From F23-D06 sp947165685 (lineage in GTDB: Bacteria; Bacteroidota; Bacteroidia; Bacteroidales; WCHB1-69), in NCBI GenBank assembly GCA_947165685.1, contig CAMVBK010000067.1:1-14986 (forward strand): DNA of 14,986 nucleotides, written 5' to 3'. A program made the translations under genes and the position numbers. Positions 1 through 6,120 of the stretch are shown here, piece by piece; the first letter of the stretch is position 1, and every line of letters starts with the position of its first letter. The notes beneath the pieces were generated by a model, which saw only the letters and a list, made by a program, of their open reading frames with translations, was not told the origin of the DNA and ran no database searches.

Positions 1-47
1 TTATCCGTGTGTTCCAACGGATTGACCGTGTTGGACTTATTACCTGA
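1..47 (+). CDS. Possible C-terminal end of an upstream gene (partial)
   Basis: One frame (codons from position 3) reads through 14 residues, IRVFQRIDRVGLIT, to a TGA at 45-47. The hairpin terminator begins about ten bases later, which is the usual arrangement at the end of a transcription unit. The fragment is too short to assign a family, and another + frame also stops nearby (TGA at 23-25), so the frame choice rests only on the position of the terminator. Confidence 0.35.
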   Translation, partial: IRVFQRIDRVGLIT

Positions 48-50
48 GGG

Positions 51-87
51 GACACAGAAGCGGCAGAAATGCCGCTTTTTTTGTGTC
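51..87 (+). terminator. Rho-independent terminator of the upstream unit
   Basis: A perfect 7-bp stem, AGCGGCA (59-65) with TGCCGCT (70-76), encloses a GAAA tetraloop and is followed by a T tract to 82. Outer arms GACACA (51-56) and TGTGTC (82-87) could extend the pairing. It ends whatever lies upstream and isolates it from the gene starting at 173. Confidence 0.85.
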
Positions 88-140
88 TTCCGTCCTGCCT
101 TTTCGACTCCGGCCGACGTGCCGACCAAACAAAAAAAGTG

Positions 141-148
141 TATCTTTG
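141..148 (+). promoter_or_regulatory. Bacteroidota-type -7 box (TATCTTTG) for the TlpA-family gene
   Basis: TATCTTTG matches the TAnnTTTG -7 consensus of the primary sigma factor in Bacteroidota and lies 24 bp before the chosen ATG at 173. The same octamer followed by GC occurs at 3452 and 14257 in this window. I see no clear TTG-type -33 box at the expected spacing. The box lies inside the longer GTG-initiated frame from 83, which argues against that earlier start. Confidence 0.7.
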
Positions 149-172
149 CGCCGCTTTTTAAAAAGAAATAAG

Positions 173-1852
173 ATGAAAAAGAGTTCGCTGATTTTTGCTT
201 TCTGCCTGATGGCCGTCGCATTGTTCGCCCAGGCTCCCATGTCATTGCATGTCTCCCTGCTGAACAACCATTTCCAGCATGTGAAACTGACCGGCGCGTA
301 CGGCAGCTCGCTGACCAGCTACGCCTCCGCCGACATTAAGAATGACCAGTTCTCCATGAACCTCTCGCTCCCCAACGACATCTACCGACTCGACTTCGGC
401 AACGGTTCCACTATGCTGCTGGTCGTTACCCCTGGCGAAAAGGTCGATATGACCCTCGATGCCGACAACCTCCAGCAAATCGTCTCGGTGACCGGCTCCC
501 CGTCTTTGGCCGCCGTCAAGGAGATGGCTTACCTCGCCCTACACAAGAAGTCTGTCCTCGACAGCATCAACGACGCCCTGCAGGATGACAAAGACAAGGT
601 CTATTGGGGCGACTTCGCCCAGAAGTTCAACCTCTATCGCCAAACCAATGACGATGTCGATAACTATATCCTGAACTCTTTTGACACGATGGACACCCTA
701 TACAATATATTATATAGGTCGGTGTCGAATGGCAAAGTGAAAGGGAACGCGGTGGCGGACTGCGCGGATGCGGCCAACCGCATGATGAAGAAGTTCGGCG
801 TCCATTACAACCCGTTTGAGAATTACCAGGAAAACGTCTCCCGCTACTATGACTTTTCCGCTTCCCGCATGGCCGGAGCGCAGGATTTCTACCGTGTTTT
901 TGACCAGTACCAGTCCAACCTGCAGAAAAGGCACCAAATCGCGAAGAACTCCCTCGGCTCCATTATGCCGAAGGTGAAGGAACTCCTGGCCGAAAAGGAC
1001 AGCCTCTCCTACAACAACTTGTGGGACAAGAAAAGCAACCAGACGAAATGGGTGAACCGTGTGGTGGCGGAGCTTTATCCGATGTTGCAAGGCGTGGTGA
1101 GCCAGAAGGCCGCTTACGAGAGCCTGATGAAGAGCGACAAGCAGAATGCCGATTTGTTGGTCTCCCAATCCCAGGAGAAGGTGAGTCAGGTGGTCTCCAA
1201 ATACCAGAAAGCTTTCAACGAGATCGATGCCTCGCTCACGGGTCGGCTGAAAGATGAAATTCGGATGCACAAGGACGACATCGGCGTGCTCATGTTCCTC
1301 GACATCTTCCCGCGCGAACAGAACGCCGCACTGCATAACGAGGTGATCACGGCCTTGCACGGCAAGTTTCCCGATCATCTGATTGTGAAGGACCGCTGGA
1401 ACTACATGAACTCACCCGCATCGAAGGTGGCCATCGGTGCTATCGCCCCGGACCTGGAATTTCCGGACCCCAACGGCAAGATGCGCAAGCTCTCCGATTT
1501 GCGCGGCAAAGTGGTGCTGCTCGACTTCTGGGCCTCCTGGTGCGGACCGTGCCGCCGCGAGAACCCCAATGTGACCAACATCTATAGCAAATACCACGAC
1601 AAGGGCTTCGAGGTGTTCAGCGTCTCGTTGGACAGCGATGCCGCCTCCTGGAAACGCGCCATCGAGGCCGACAAATTAGTGTGGCCCAACCACGTGAGCG
1701 ACCTCAAGAAGTGGCAGTCGCAAGCCGCCGCCATCTACGGCGTGCGCTCCATCCCATCGACCTTCCTGCTCGACAAGGAGGGCCGCATCGTCAAGCGCGA
1801 CCTCCGCGGCGCCGACCTGGAGAATGCGGTTCGGCAGCTGGTGGGAGAGTAA
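173..1852 (+). CDS. Exported TlpA-family thiol-disulfide oxidoreductase with large N-terminal region
   Basis: This is a 559-residue protein that probably acts in the periplasm as a disulfide reductase or isomerase. A signal peptide (MKK, then a hydrophobic run ending ALFAQA) occupies about residues 1-22. The C-terminal part, about 418-558, is a TlpA/AhpC-TSA-like thioredoxin fold with the active site WCGPC (Cys457 and Cys460) and a cis-proline after isoleucine (I527-P528, context SIPSTF). The preceding 390 or so residues form a mixed beta then mainly helical region; Bacteroidota proteins of this class often carry a DUF4369-like N-terminal domain, but I cannot assign one from motifs. The frame is open back to a GTG at 83, but that would put the terminator tail and promoter inside the gene and hide the signal peptide, so ATG 173 is preferred. 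It appears monocistronic. The substrate is unknown. Confidence 0.85.
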   Translation: MKKSSLIFAFCLMAVALFAQAPMSLHVSLLNNHFQHVKLTGAYGSSLTSYASADIKNDQFSMNLSLPNDIYRLDFGNGSTMLLVVTPGEKVDMTLDADNLQQIVSVTGSPSLAAVKEMAYLALHKKSVLDSINDALQDDKDKVYWGDFAQKFNLYRQTNDDVDNYILNSFDTMDTLYNILYRSVSNGKVKGNAVADCADAANRMMKKFGVHYNPFENYQENVSRYYDFSASRMAGAQDFYRVFDQYQSNLQKRHQIAKNSLGSIMPKVKELLAEKDSLSYNNLWDKKSNQTKWVNRVVAELYPMLQGVVSQKAAYESLMKSDKQNADLLVSQSQEKVSQVVSKYQKAFNEIDASLTGRLKDEIRMHKDDIGVLMFLDIFPREQNAALHNEVITALHGKFPDHLIVKDRWNYMNSPASKVAIGAIAPDLEFPDPNGKMRKLSDLRGKVVLLDFWASWCGPCRRENPNVTNIYSKYHDKGFEVFSVSLDSDAASWKRAIEADKLVWPNHVSDLKKWQSQAAAIYGVRSIPSTFLLDKEGRIVKRDLRGADLENAVRQLVGE

Positions 1853-1892
1853 GGAGATTAGGAGATTAGGAGTTTAGGAGTTTAGGAGTTTA
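1853..1892. repeat. 8-bp tandem array, five units GGAGWTTA
   Basis: Immediately after the TAA stop at 1850-1852 there are two copies of GGAGATTA followed by three of GGAGTTTA, with no gap. It is non-coding and directly abuts a second array with a different unit. Similar arrays of other unit lengths lie at 4499, 6096 and 7134. Confidence 0.9.
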
Positions 1893-1940
1893 GAACTTTG
1901 AACTTTGAACTTAGAACTTTGAACTTAGAACTTTGAACTA
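1893..1940. repeat. 7-bp tandem array, about seven units GAACTTW
   Basis: Six full units alternate mainly between GAACTTT and GAACTTA, followed by a truncated GAACTA. The array starts at the base after the 8-bp array and ends about 58 bp before the gdhA -7 box, so copy-number change would alter the sequence and spacing upstream of that promoter without touching any codon. Confidence 0.9.
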
Positions 1941-1998
1941 AGATTTTGACTTTATAAAAAATATTTTTCCCGTGGTGCCCATTGTCCTATAAATTTTA

Positions 1999-2006
1999 TA
2001 CTTTTG
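1999..2006 (+). promoter_or_regulatory. gdhA: Bacteroidota-type -7 box (TACTTTTG) for gdhA
   Basis: TACTTTTG fits TAnnTTTG and lies in an AT-rich stretch with the gdhA ATG 51 bp downstream. The leader is A-rich (runs of A at about 2024-2052) and has no Shine-Dalgarno site, which is normal for the phylum. Only a weak TG-containing -33 region is visible. Confidence 0.65.
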
Positions 2007-2057
2007 CACCCGGATTTTAAACCCAAAAAATACACCAAACTTAAAATAATAAATAGT

Positions 2058-3401
2058 ATGGATCTTCAAAAATTAATCAAACAAACTGAAGAAAAGAACC
2101 CTGGCCAACCTTTGTACAATCAGGCCGTTAGAGAGGTCCTCGAAACCATCTGCGATTTCGTGAACGAACATCCCAAATACGATCAGTACAAGATCGTTGA
2201 GCGCTTGCTCGAACCCGAAAGAATCATCAAATTCAAGGTCACTTGGGTTGATGACAAGGGCGAAATCCAAGTCAACAGAGGCTACCGTGTTCAGCACAAC
2301 ATGGCTATCGGACCGTACAAGGGCGGCTTGCGTTTCCACCCGACCGTTACGGAAGACACCATGAAGTTCCTTGCTTTCGAGCAGACTTTCAAGAACTCCC
2401 TGACCACTCTGCCCATGGGCGGCGGCAAGGGCGGCTCTGACTTCGATCCTAAGGGCAAATCCGAAGGCGAAGTGATGCGCTTCTGCCAGTCCTTCATGAC
2501 TGAGCTGCAGAAATATATCGGACCCGACACCGACGTTCCTGCTGGTGACATCGGCGTTGGCGGCCGCGAAATCGGCTTCATGTATGGCCAATACAAGAGA
2601 CTCCGCGGCGAGCACGTCGGCGTGCTTACGGGCAAGGGCCTCGAATGGGGTGGCTCTCTGATCCGTCCTGAGGCTACCGGTTACGGTGCTGTCTATTTCT
2701 TGGAAGGCATGCTGGCCGCCAAGAAGGACACCATCAAGGGCAAACGCTGCATCATCTCCGGTTTCGGTAACGTGGCTTGGGGTACCGCCCTCAAACTCGC
2801 CGAGCTGGGCGCCAACCTGGTTGCCATCTCTGGTCCTGACGGCTACATCCTCGATGAGGAAGGCATCAACACTCCTGAGAAGATCGAATACATGAGCCAG
2901 CTGAACGCCACCCGTAACAACGTGGTTGCTCCTTTCGCTGAGAAATTCGCTTCTGCCAAGTTCTTCCCTGGCAAGAAGGTTTGGGAAGTTCCTTGCGAAA
3001 TCGCTATGACCTGCGCTATCCAAAACGAGCTGAACGGCGACGACGCCAAGGCTCTGATCGGTCACAACGTGAAGTATGTGGTCGAGGTTTCCAACATGGG
3101 CTGCACCGCCGAGGCTGTCGCCGAGCTGCAAAAGGCTGGCATCTCCTTCGCTCCTGGCAAGGCTGCCAATGCCGGTGGCGTTGCTACCTCCGGTCTGGAA
3201 ATGAGCCAGAACGCTCAACACCTCTCTTGGAAGAGCGAGCGCGTTGATGAGGAACTGCACCACATCATGAACAGCATTCACGAGAACTGCGTGAAGTACG
3301 GTACCGAGGCCAACGGCTACATCAACTATGTGAAGGGCGCCAATATCGCCGGCTTCATCAAAGTTGCTGACGCCATGATCGCTCAAGGCATCGCTTACTA
3401 A
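2058..3401 (+). CDS. gdhA: NADP-type glutamate dehydrogenase
   Basis: The 447-residue enzyme catalyses reversible reductive amination of 2-oxoglutarate with ammonium to L-glutamate in the cytoplasm, a main route of ammonia assimilation. Its length matches the hexameric 445-450 residue bacterial family. Visible motifs are the substrate-binding PYKGGLRFHP (86-95, Lys88), the catalytic lysine in GGGKGG (Lys124), the catalytic aspartate in PAGDIGVG (Asp164) and the Rossmann loop GFGNVA (235-240). NADP preference is inferred from overall family resemblance, not from a tested residue. The frame is open upstream to 2004, but that start lies inside the promoter box, so ATG 2058 (MDLQKLI) is chosen. 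Pyrimidine-ending codons such as GCT and GTT are more frequent than in neighbouring genes, consistent with high expression. It has its own promoter and terminator, so it is probably monocistronic. Confidence 0.97.
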   Translation: MDLQKLIKQTEEKNPGQPLYNQAVREVLETICDFVNEHPKYDQYKIVERLLEPERIIKFKVTWVDDKGEIQVNRGYRVQHNMAIGPYKGGLRFHPTVTEDTMKFLAFEQTFKNSLTTLPMGGGKGGSDFDPKGKSEGEVMRFCQSFMTELQKYIGPDTDVPAGDIGVGGREIGFMYGQYKRLRGEHVGVLTGKGLEWGGSLIRPEATGYGAVYFLEGMLAAKKDTIKGKRCIISGFGNVAWGTALKLAELGANLVAISGPDGYILDEEGINTPEKIEYMSQLNATRNNVVAPFAEKFASAKFFPGKKVWEVPCEIAMTCAIQNELNGDDAKALIGHNVKYVVEVSNMGCTAEAVAELQKAGISFAPGKAANAGGVATSGLEMSQNAQHLSWKSERVDEELHHIMNSIHENCVKYGTEANGYINYVKGANIAGFIKVADAMIAQGIAY

Positions 3402-3420
3402 TAGCAAGTTAGTTTGCATA

Positions 3421-3450
3421 AAAAAAAGCACCCGCAAGGGTGCTTTTTTT
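3421..3450 (+). terminator. Perfect palindromic terminator after gdhA
   Basis: Thirteen bases, seven A then GCACCC (3421-3433), pair perfectly across a GCAA tetraloop with GGGTGC then seven T (3438-3450). It starts 20 bp after the gdhA stop. Because it is symmetrical with an A tract on one side and a T tract on the other, it could terminate in both directions, though no minus-strand gene is visible nearby. Confidence 0.95.
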
Positions 3451-3451
3451 G

Positions 3452-3459
3452 TATCTTTG
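3452..3459 (+). promoter_or_regulatory. thiL: -7 box (TATCTTTG) for the thiL-like gene, abutting the terminator
   Basis: TATCTTTG begins two bases after the terminator's T tract, and the ATG of the next gene is 17 bp beyond the box, so the untranslated leader must be very short. The -33 region necessarily falls within the terminator stem (around 3429-3433), so the two elements share DNA. Confidence 0.75.
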
Positions 3460-3475
3460 CCGCAAATTTCCTGTT

Positions 3476-4507
3476 ATGGCTGAAAGTGCTAAAAACGAGC
3501 CGGTGAAGATGCCCGGCAAATATGAGTTGATTGCAGACCTCGCGAAGTTCTTCCCGGTGGAGAACGCCTCTACGGTGGTCGGGGTGGGGGATGACGCATC
3601 GGTTGTGGAACCCGACGGAAACCAAATGGTTACATCGTCAAAGGTGTATGTTGAGAACGTCCACTTCGATCTCACCTACTTCCCGCTTCGGCACCTTGGC
3701 TACAAGTTAGCCACCATCGCCTTCGCGGATGTGCTGGCCATGAATGCCACACCGTCGCAGCTGCTCGTCAACATCGCCGTCTCCGACCGCTTCGACCTGA
3801 AAATGGTCAACGAAATCCTCAGCGGGGTGGGGGCATGCTGCGAGACAGTGCACGCCGACCTCGCCGGCCTCGACCTCACCACCTCGCCACGCGAGCTGGT
3901 CGTCTCCATGACGGCCGTCGGCGAGTGCGAACCCGCCCGCTTGTGCACGCGTAAGGGTGCCGCTGAGAACGAGCTGGTCTGCGTGTCCGGTGATTTCGCG
4001 GCGGCCTATACCGGCCTTCTCCTGCTCGAACGCGAAAAGAAGGTCTTTGAGAAAAACCCCGGCGCGCAGCCCGACTTCACAGGAAAGGACTATCTCCTGC
4101 GCCGCGAGCTCAAGCCCGAGCCCCGCATAGACATCATCGAAGGCTTGCGCCGCGAGGACATCCTGCCCACTGCCATGACCAACGTCAGCGACGGCCTCGC
4201 CGCTGCCGTCATGCAGATCTGCCGCGCCTCAAACAAGGGGTGTGTTTTATTTGAAGAAAAACTTCCGATGACCGAGCTTACATTTGTGACTCTCAAGGAT
4301 TTGGATATAGTGCATACGGTGGCTGCGCTCAACGGCGGCGACGACTACGAGCTGATGTTCACCATCCAGCAGGCCGACTTCGAGAAAATCAAGAAGGTGG
4401 AGAACGTCTCCATCATCGGCTACATCAAGGAGGAATCCGCCGGCTACAACCTCATCACCGGTGACAACGTGCAAGTGCCGCTCCATGCACAAGGGTTTAG
4501 GAATTAG
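3476..4507 (+). CDS. thiL: Thiamine-monophosphate kinase-like protein (ThiL/PurM superfamily)
   Basis: The 343-residue protein resembles ThiL, which phosphorylates thiamine monophosphate to thiamine diphosphate with ATP. ThiL-like motifs in order: GVGDDASV (36-43), VHFDL (62-66) followed by HLGYK, ADVLAMNATP (84-93), AGLDLTTS (130-137), NVSDGL (236-241) and GGDDYEL (287-293). Several positions differ from the canonical pattern I remember. The metal-binding aspartate in the usual TTD...EGVHF stretch aligns with Lys56 here, and the usual GGDTT reads GLDLT. It could be a lineage variant of ThiL or a paralogue with another substrate. No other thi gene is in the window. The frame is open upstream to 3440, but that is inside the terminator, so ATG 3476 is used. 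The last codons lie in a 7-bp tandem repeat. Confidence 0.8.
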   Translation: MAESAKNEPVKMPGKYELIADLAKFFPVENASTVVGVGDDASVVEPDGNQMVTSSKVYVENVHFDLTYFPLRHLGYKLATIAFADVLAMNATPSQLLVNIAVSDRFDLKMVNEILSGVGACCETVHADLAGLDLTTSPRELVVSMTAVGECEPARLCTRKGAAENELVCVSGDFAAAYTGLLLLEREKKVFEKNPGAQPDFTGKDYLLRRELKPEPRIDIIEGLRREDILPTAMTNVSDGLAAAVMQICRASNKGCVLFEEKLPMTELTFVTLKDLDIVHTVAALNGGDDYELMFTIQQADFEKIKKVENVSIIGYIKEESAGYNLITGDNVQVPLHAQGFRN

Positions 4508-4519
4508 GAATTAGGAATA
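4499..4519. repeat. 7-bp tandem array AGGAATW overlapping the thiL stop codon
   Basis: Three contiguous units, AGGAATT, AGGAATT and AGGAATA, start inside the thiL-like gene. The first unit encodes part of the C-terminus (R-N), and the TAG stop at 4505-4507 spans the boundary into the second unit. A preceding GTTT makes the motif resemble the GGAGTTTA array at 1853. Confidence 0.8.
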
Positions 4520-4550
4520 ACATGCCCGCCATAAAACATATTTCTTAAAA

Positions 4551-4602
4551 GCCCTGAAAGGGCGTCCTATGTCAGCTCGGGGTGAGCGCAGCGAGCCCTG
4601 GG
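4551..4602. repeat. Dispersed two-hairpin element, copy A (upstream of ispG)
   Basis: The first hairpin is GCCCT (4551-4555), loop GAA, AGGGC (4559-4563). A second GC-rich hairpin region (about 4575-4602) contains the core GAGCGCAGCGAG and ends in CCCTGGGAAC. It has no T tract on the + strand, so it is not a + strand terminator. It shares its layout with 6030-6091 on the other side of ispG: a small NCCC/GGGN hairpin, a spacer, then a hairpin with an AGCGNAGCG loop ending GGGAAC. I read this as a REP-like intergenic repeat family; that is inference from two copies. Confidence 0.55.
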
Positions 4603-4613
4603 AACGAAAAATG

Positions 4614-4645
4614 AATTGCAATGAAATTGCAATGAATGGTAATGA
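4614..4645. promoter_or_regulatory. Two 11-bp direct repeats, each with palindrome ATTGCAAT, upstream of ispG
   Basis: AATTGCAATGA occurs at 4614-4624 and again, directly adjacent, at 4625-4635, followed by a degenerate third copy (ATGGTAATGA, 4636-4645). Each full copy contains the perfect palindrome ATTGCAAT, and the two are spaced 11 bp apart, about one helical turn. They end 28 bp before the ispG ATG. This could be an operator, or simply another short tandem repeat. No TAnnTTTG box is visible in this spacer. Confidence 0.35.
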
Positions 4646-4673
4646 TGAACGACAATAAACCGAATAGACAATA

Positions 4674-6026
4674 ATGAACAGCATACGACAATTCCAGATC
4701 GGCAACGTGCCCATCGGCGGAGATGCCCCGGTGGTGGTGCAGTCGATGACCAACACCGACACCGCCGACGTGCAGGCGTCTGTGGCGCAGTGCAAACGGA
4801 TGATCGATGCAGGGGCGCAGATGGTGCGCCTCACCGTCCCTTCGTTGAAAGAGGTGGAACCGTTGCAAAAGATCAAGGCGCAACTGTCTGCGGATGGCTA
4901 TGGGAGTGTTCCACTCATTGCCGACGTGCACTTCAATCCGAAGGTGGCGGAGGCGGTTGCCCCGTTCATGGACAAGGTGCGGGTGAATCCCGGCAACTTC
5001 ACCGACAAGCGCAACTTCTCGCAGTTGGACCTTTCGGAAAGCGAGTATGCCGCGCAAGTGGAGCGCATGGCCTTGAGGGCCAAACCGTTGTTGGAAATTT
5101 GCAAGCAACACGGCACCGCGCTGCGCATCGGCATCAATCATGGCTCCCTGTGCGACCGCATCGTCAGCCGCTACGGCAACACCCCGGAGGCCATGGTGCA
5201 GTCGGCCCTCGAATGGGTGGACATCTGCGAGCGCCACGACTTTCACAAGCTGGTCTTCTCCATGAAGTCGAGCAATGTGCTGACGATGATGACGGCTACG
5301 AAAATGCTCAACGACAGCATGTTGAAGCGTGGGCTTTCCTATCCCTTGCATCTTGGGGTCACCGAGGCCGGCAACGGCAAAGAAGGCAGGGTGAAGTCGG
5401 CAGCGGGCATCGGTGCCTTGTTGTTGATGGGCATCGGCGACACGGTCCGTGTCTCCCTCACCGAGCCGCCGGAAAACGAGTCCCCGTTTGCGCATACGCT
5501 CATACAGGCAATTGAAAACCTTGATGTTACGAATCTTAATATCCAAAATGGAACCCTGATTTACTGCGATGACGAGTTGGACGAAACCCGTTGGATGTGC
5601 CGGGCGGCGGCGGTGGCCGGCTATGCCCATTTCACGCGCGGTTTACGTGATGTGAAGTTGCGGAATCCACATTTTGCCCCGAATCAACTTGCTGAGTTGG
5701 AGGCTCTTGTCATGCAGGCCTGCCGTATCAAGATCCTGAACACGGAGTTCGTGGCCTGCCCGTCGTGCGGGCGCACGCAGTACGACATCCAGTCGGTTTT
5801 CGCAGCTGTGAAGCAGCGTTTCTCCGGCCGTCCGAATCTTAAGATCGGGGTGATGGGCTGCATCGTGAATGGACCTGGCGAGATGGCCGACGCCGACTAC
5901 GGTATCGTAGGTGCCTCTCACGGCTTGGTCTGCGTCTATGAGGGCAAGAGGCGGGTGTCGGAGCCGATGCTGCCCGATGCGGCCATGAATGTGCTGGAAC
6001 AATATATCAACAAAAAACTTCCTTAA
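4674..6026 (+). CDS. ispG: 4-hydroxy-3-methylbut-2-enyl diphosphate synthase (IspG/GcpE)
   Basis: IspG converts methylerythritol cyclodiphosphate to HMBPP, the penultimate step of the MEP isoprenoid pathway, using a [4Fe-4S] cluster. The 450-residue protein has the N-terminal TIM barrel (about 1-265: PVVVQSMTNTDTADV at 19-33, VRVNPGNF at 102-109, GVTEAGNG at 228-235, GIGDTVRVSLTE at 253-264). It also has the C-terminal cluster domain with CPSCGRT (Cys362, Cys365), GCIVNGPGE (Cys396, Glu403) and ADADYG. The barrel resembles the three-domain IspG of Bacteroidota, chlamydiae and plants, which is usually about 600 residues or more, whereas the two-domain enterobacterial form is about 370. Here only about 87 residues separate barrel and cluster domain, so the middle A* domain appears much reduced. 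All three cysteines are present, so activity is expected. Multi-hairpin repeats flank the gene. Confidence 0.95.
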   Translation: MNSIRQFQIGNVPIGGDAPVVVQSMTNTDTADVQASVAQCKRMIDAGAQMVRLTVPSLKEVEPLQKIKAQLSADGYGSVPLIADVHFNPKVAEAVAPFMDKVRVNPGNFTDKRNFSQLDLSESEYAAQVERMALRAKPLLEICKQHGTALRIGINHGSLCDRIVSRYGNTPEAMVQSALEWVDICERHDFHKLVFSMKSSNVLTMMTATKMLNDSMLKRGLSYPLHLGVTEAGNGKEGRVKSAAGIGALLLMGIGDTVRVSLTEPPENESPFAHTLIQAIENLDVTNLNIQNGTLIYCDDELDETRWMCRAAAVAGYAHFTRGLRDVKLRNPHFAPNQLAELEALVMQACRIKILNTEFVACPSCGRTQYDIQSVFAAVKQRFSGRPNLKIGVMGCIVNGPGEMADADYGIVGASHGLVCVYEGKRRVSEPMLPDAAMNVLEQYINKKLP

Positions 6027-6029
6027 GCA

Positions 6030-6091
6030 GTCCCGGAGGGACAACACGCACGCAGTGCAATTAACCCCGCACAAGCGAAGCGCAGTGTGGG
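6030..6091. repeat. Dispersed multi-hairpin element, copy B (between ispG and tsaD)
   Basis: Three successive hairpins are visible: GTCCC (6030-6034)/GGGAC (6038-6042) with loop GGA; GCAC (6048-6051)/GTGC (6055-6058) with loop GCA; and CCCGCAC (6066-6072)/GTGTGGG (6085-6091) with one G-T wobble and a loop containing AGCGAAGCG. The outer hairpins and the trailing GGGAAC match the layout of 4551-4602, while the stems differ in sequence and remain paired. It begins three bases after the ispG stop, and no T tract follows. Confidence 0.55.
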
Positions 6092-6095
6092 AACA

Positions 6096-6118
6096 TTCAA
6101 AAGTCAAAAGTCACAAGT
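6096..6118. repeat. Short 7-bp repeat (AAAAGTC) before tsaD
   Basis: The spacer ends with two adjacent copies related to AAAAGTC and a third degenerate copy (ACAAGTA), running to within two bases of the tsaD ATG at 6121. It is the weakest of the four junction arrays, and chance cannot be excluded. Confidence 0.45.
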
Positions 6119-6120
6119 AA

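Noticed and set aside
83..172. GTG-initiated upstream extension of the TlpA-family gene
   Set aside because: It would begin next to the terminator's T tract, include the promoter box, and bury the signal peptide at residue 31.
1853..1940. Tandem arrays as a CRISPR array
   Set aside because: Units are 7-8 bp with no spacers between them, and there are no cas genes.
2073..3437. 454-codon open frame on the minus strand opposite gdhA
   Set aside because: It mirrors gdhA almost exactly, lacks any recognisable motif, has no promoter box or leader, and starts in the terminator. The codon bias of a highly expressed gene explains the open antisense frame.
4551..4563. GCCCT/AGGGC hairpin as a terminator for the thiL-like gene
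   Set aside because: No T tract follows on the + strand. On the minus strand a short T run follows, but there is no minus-strand gene to terminate.
4572..5630. 352-codon minus-strand open frame opposite ispG
   Set aside because: It is rich in His, Arg and Val with no family motif, and runs opposite a certain gene. It is a shadow of GC-rich codon use.
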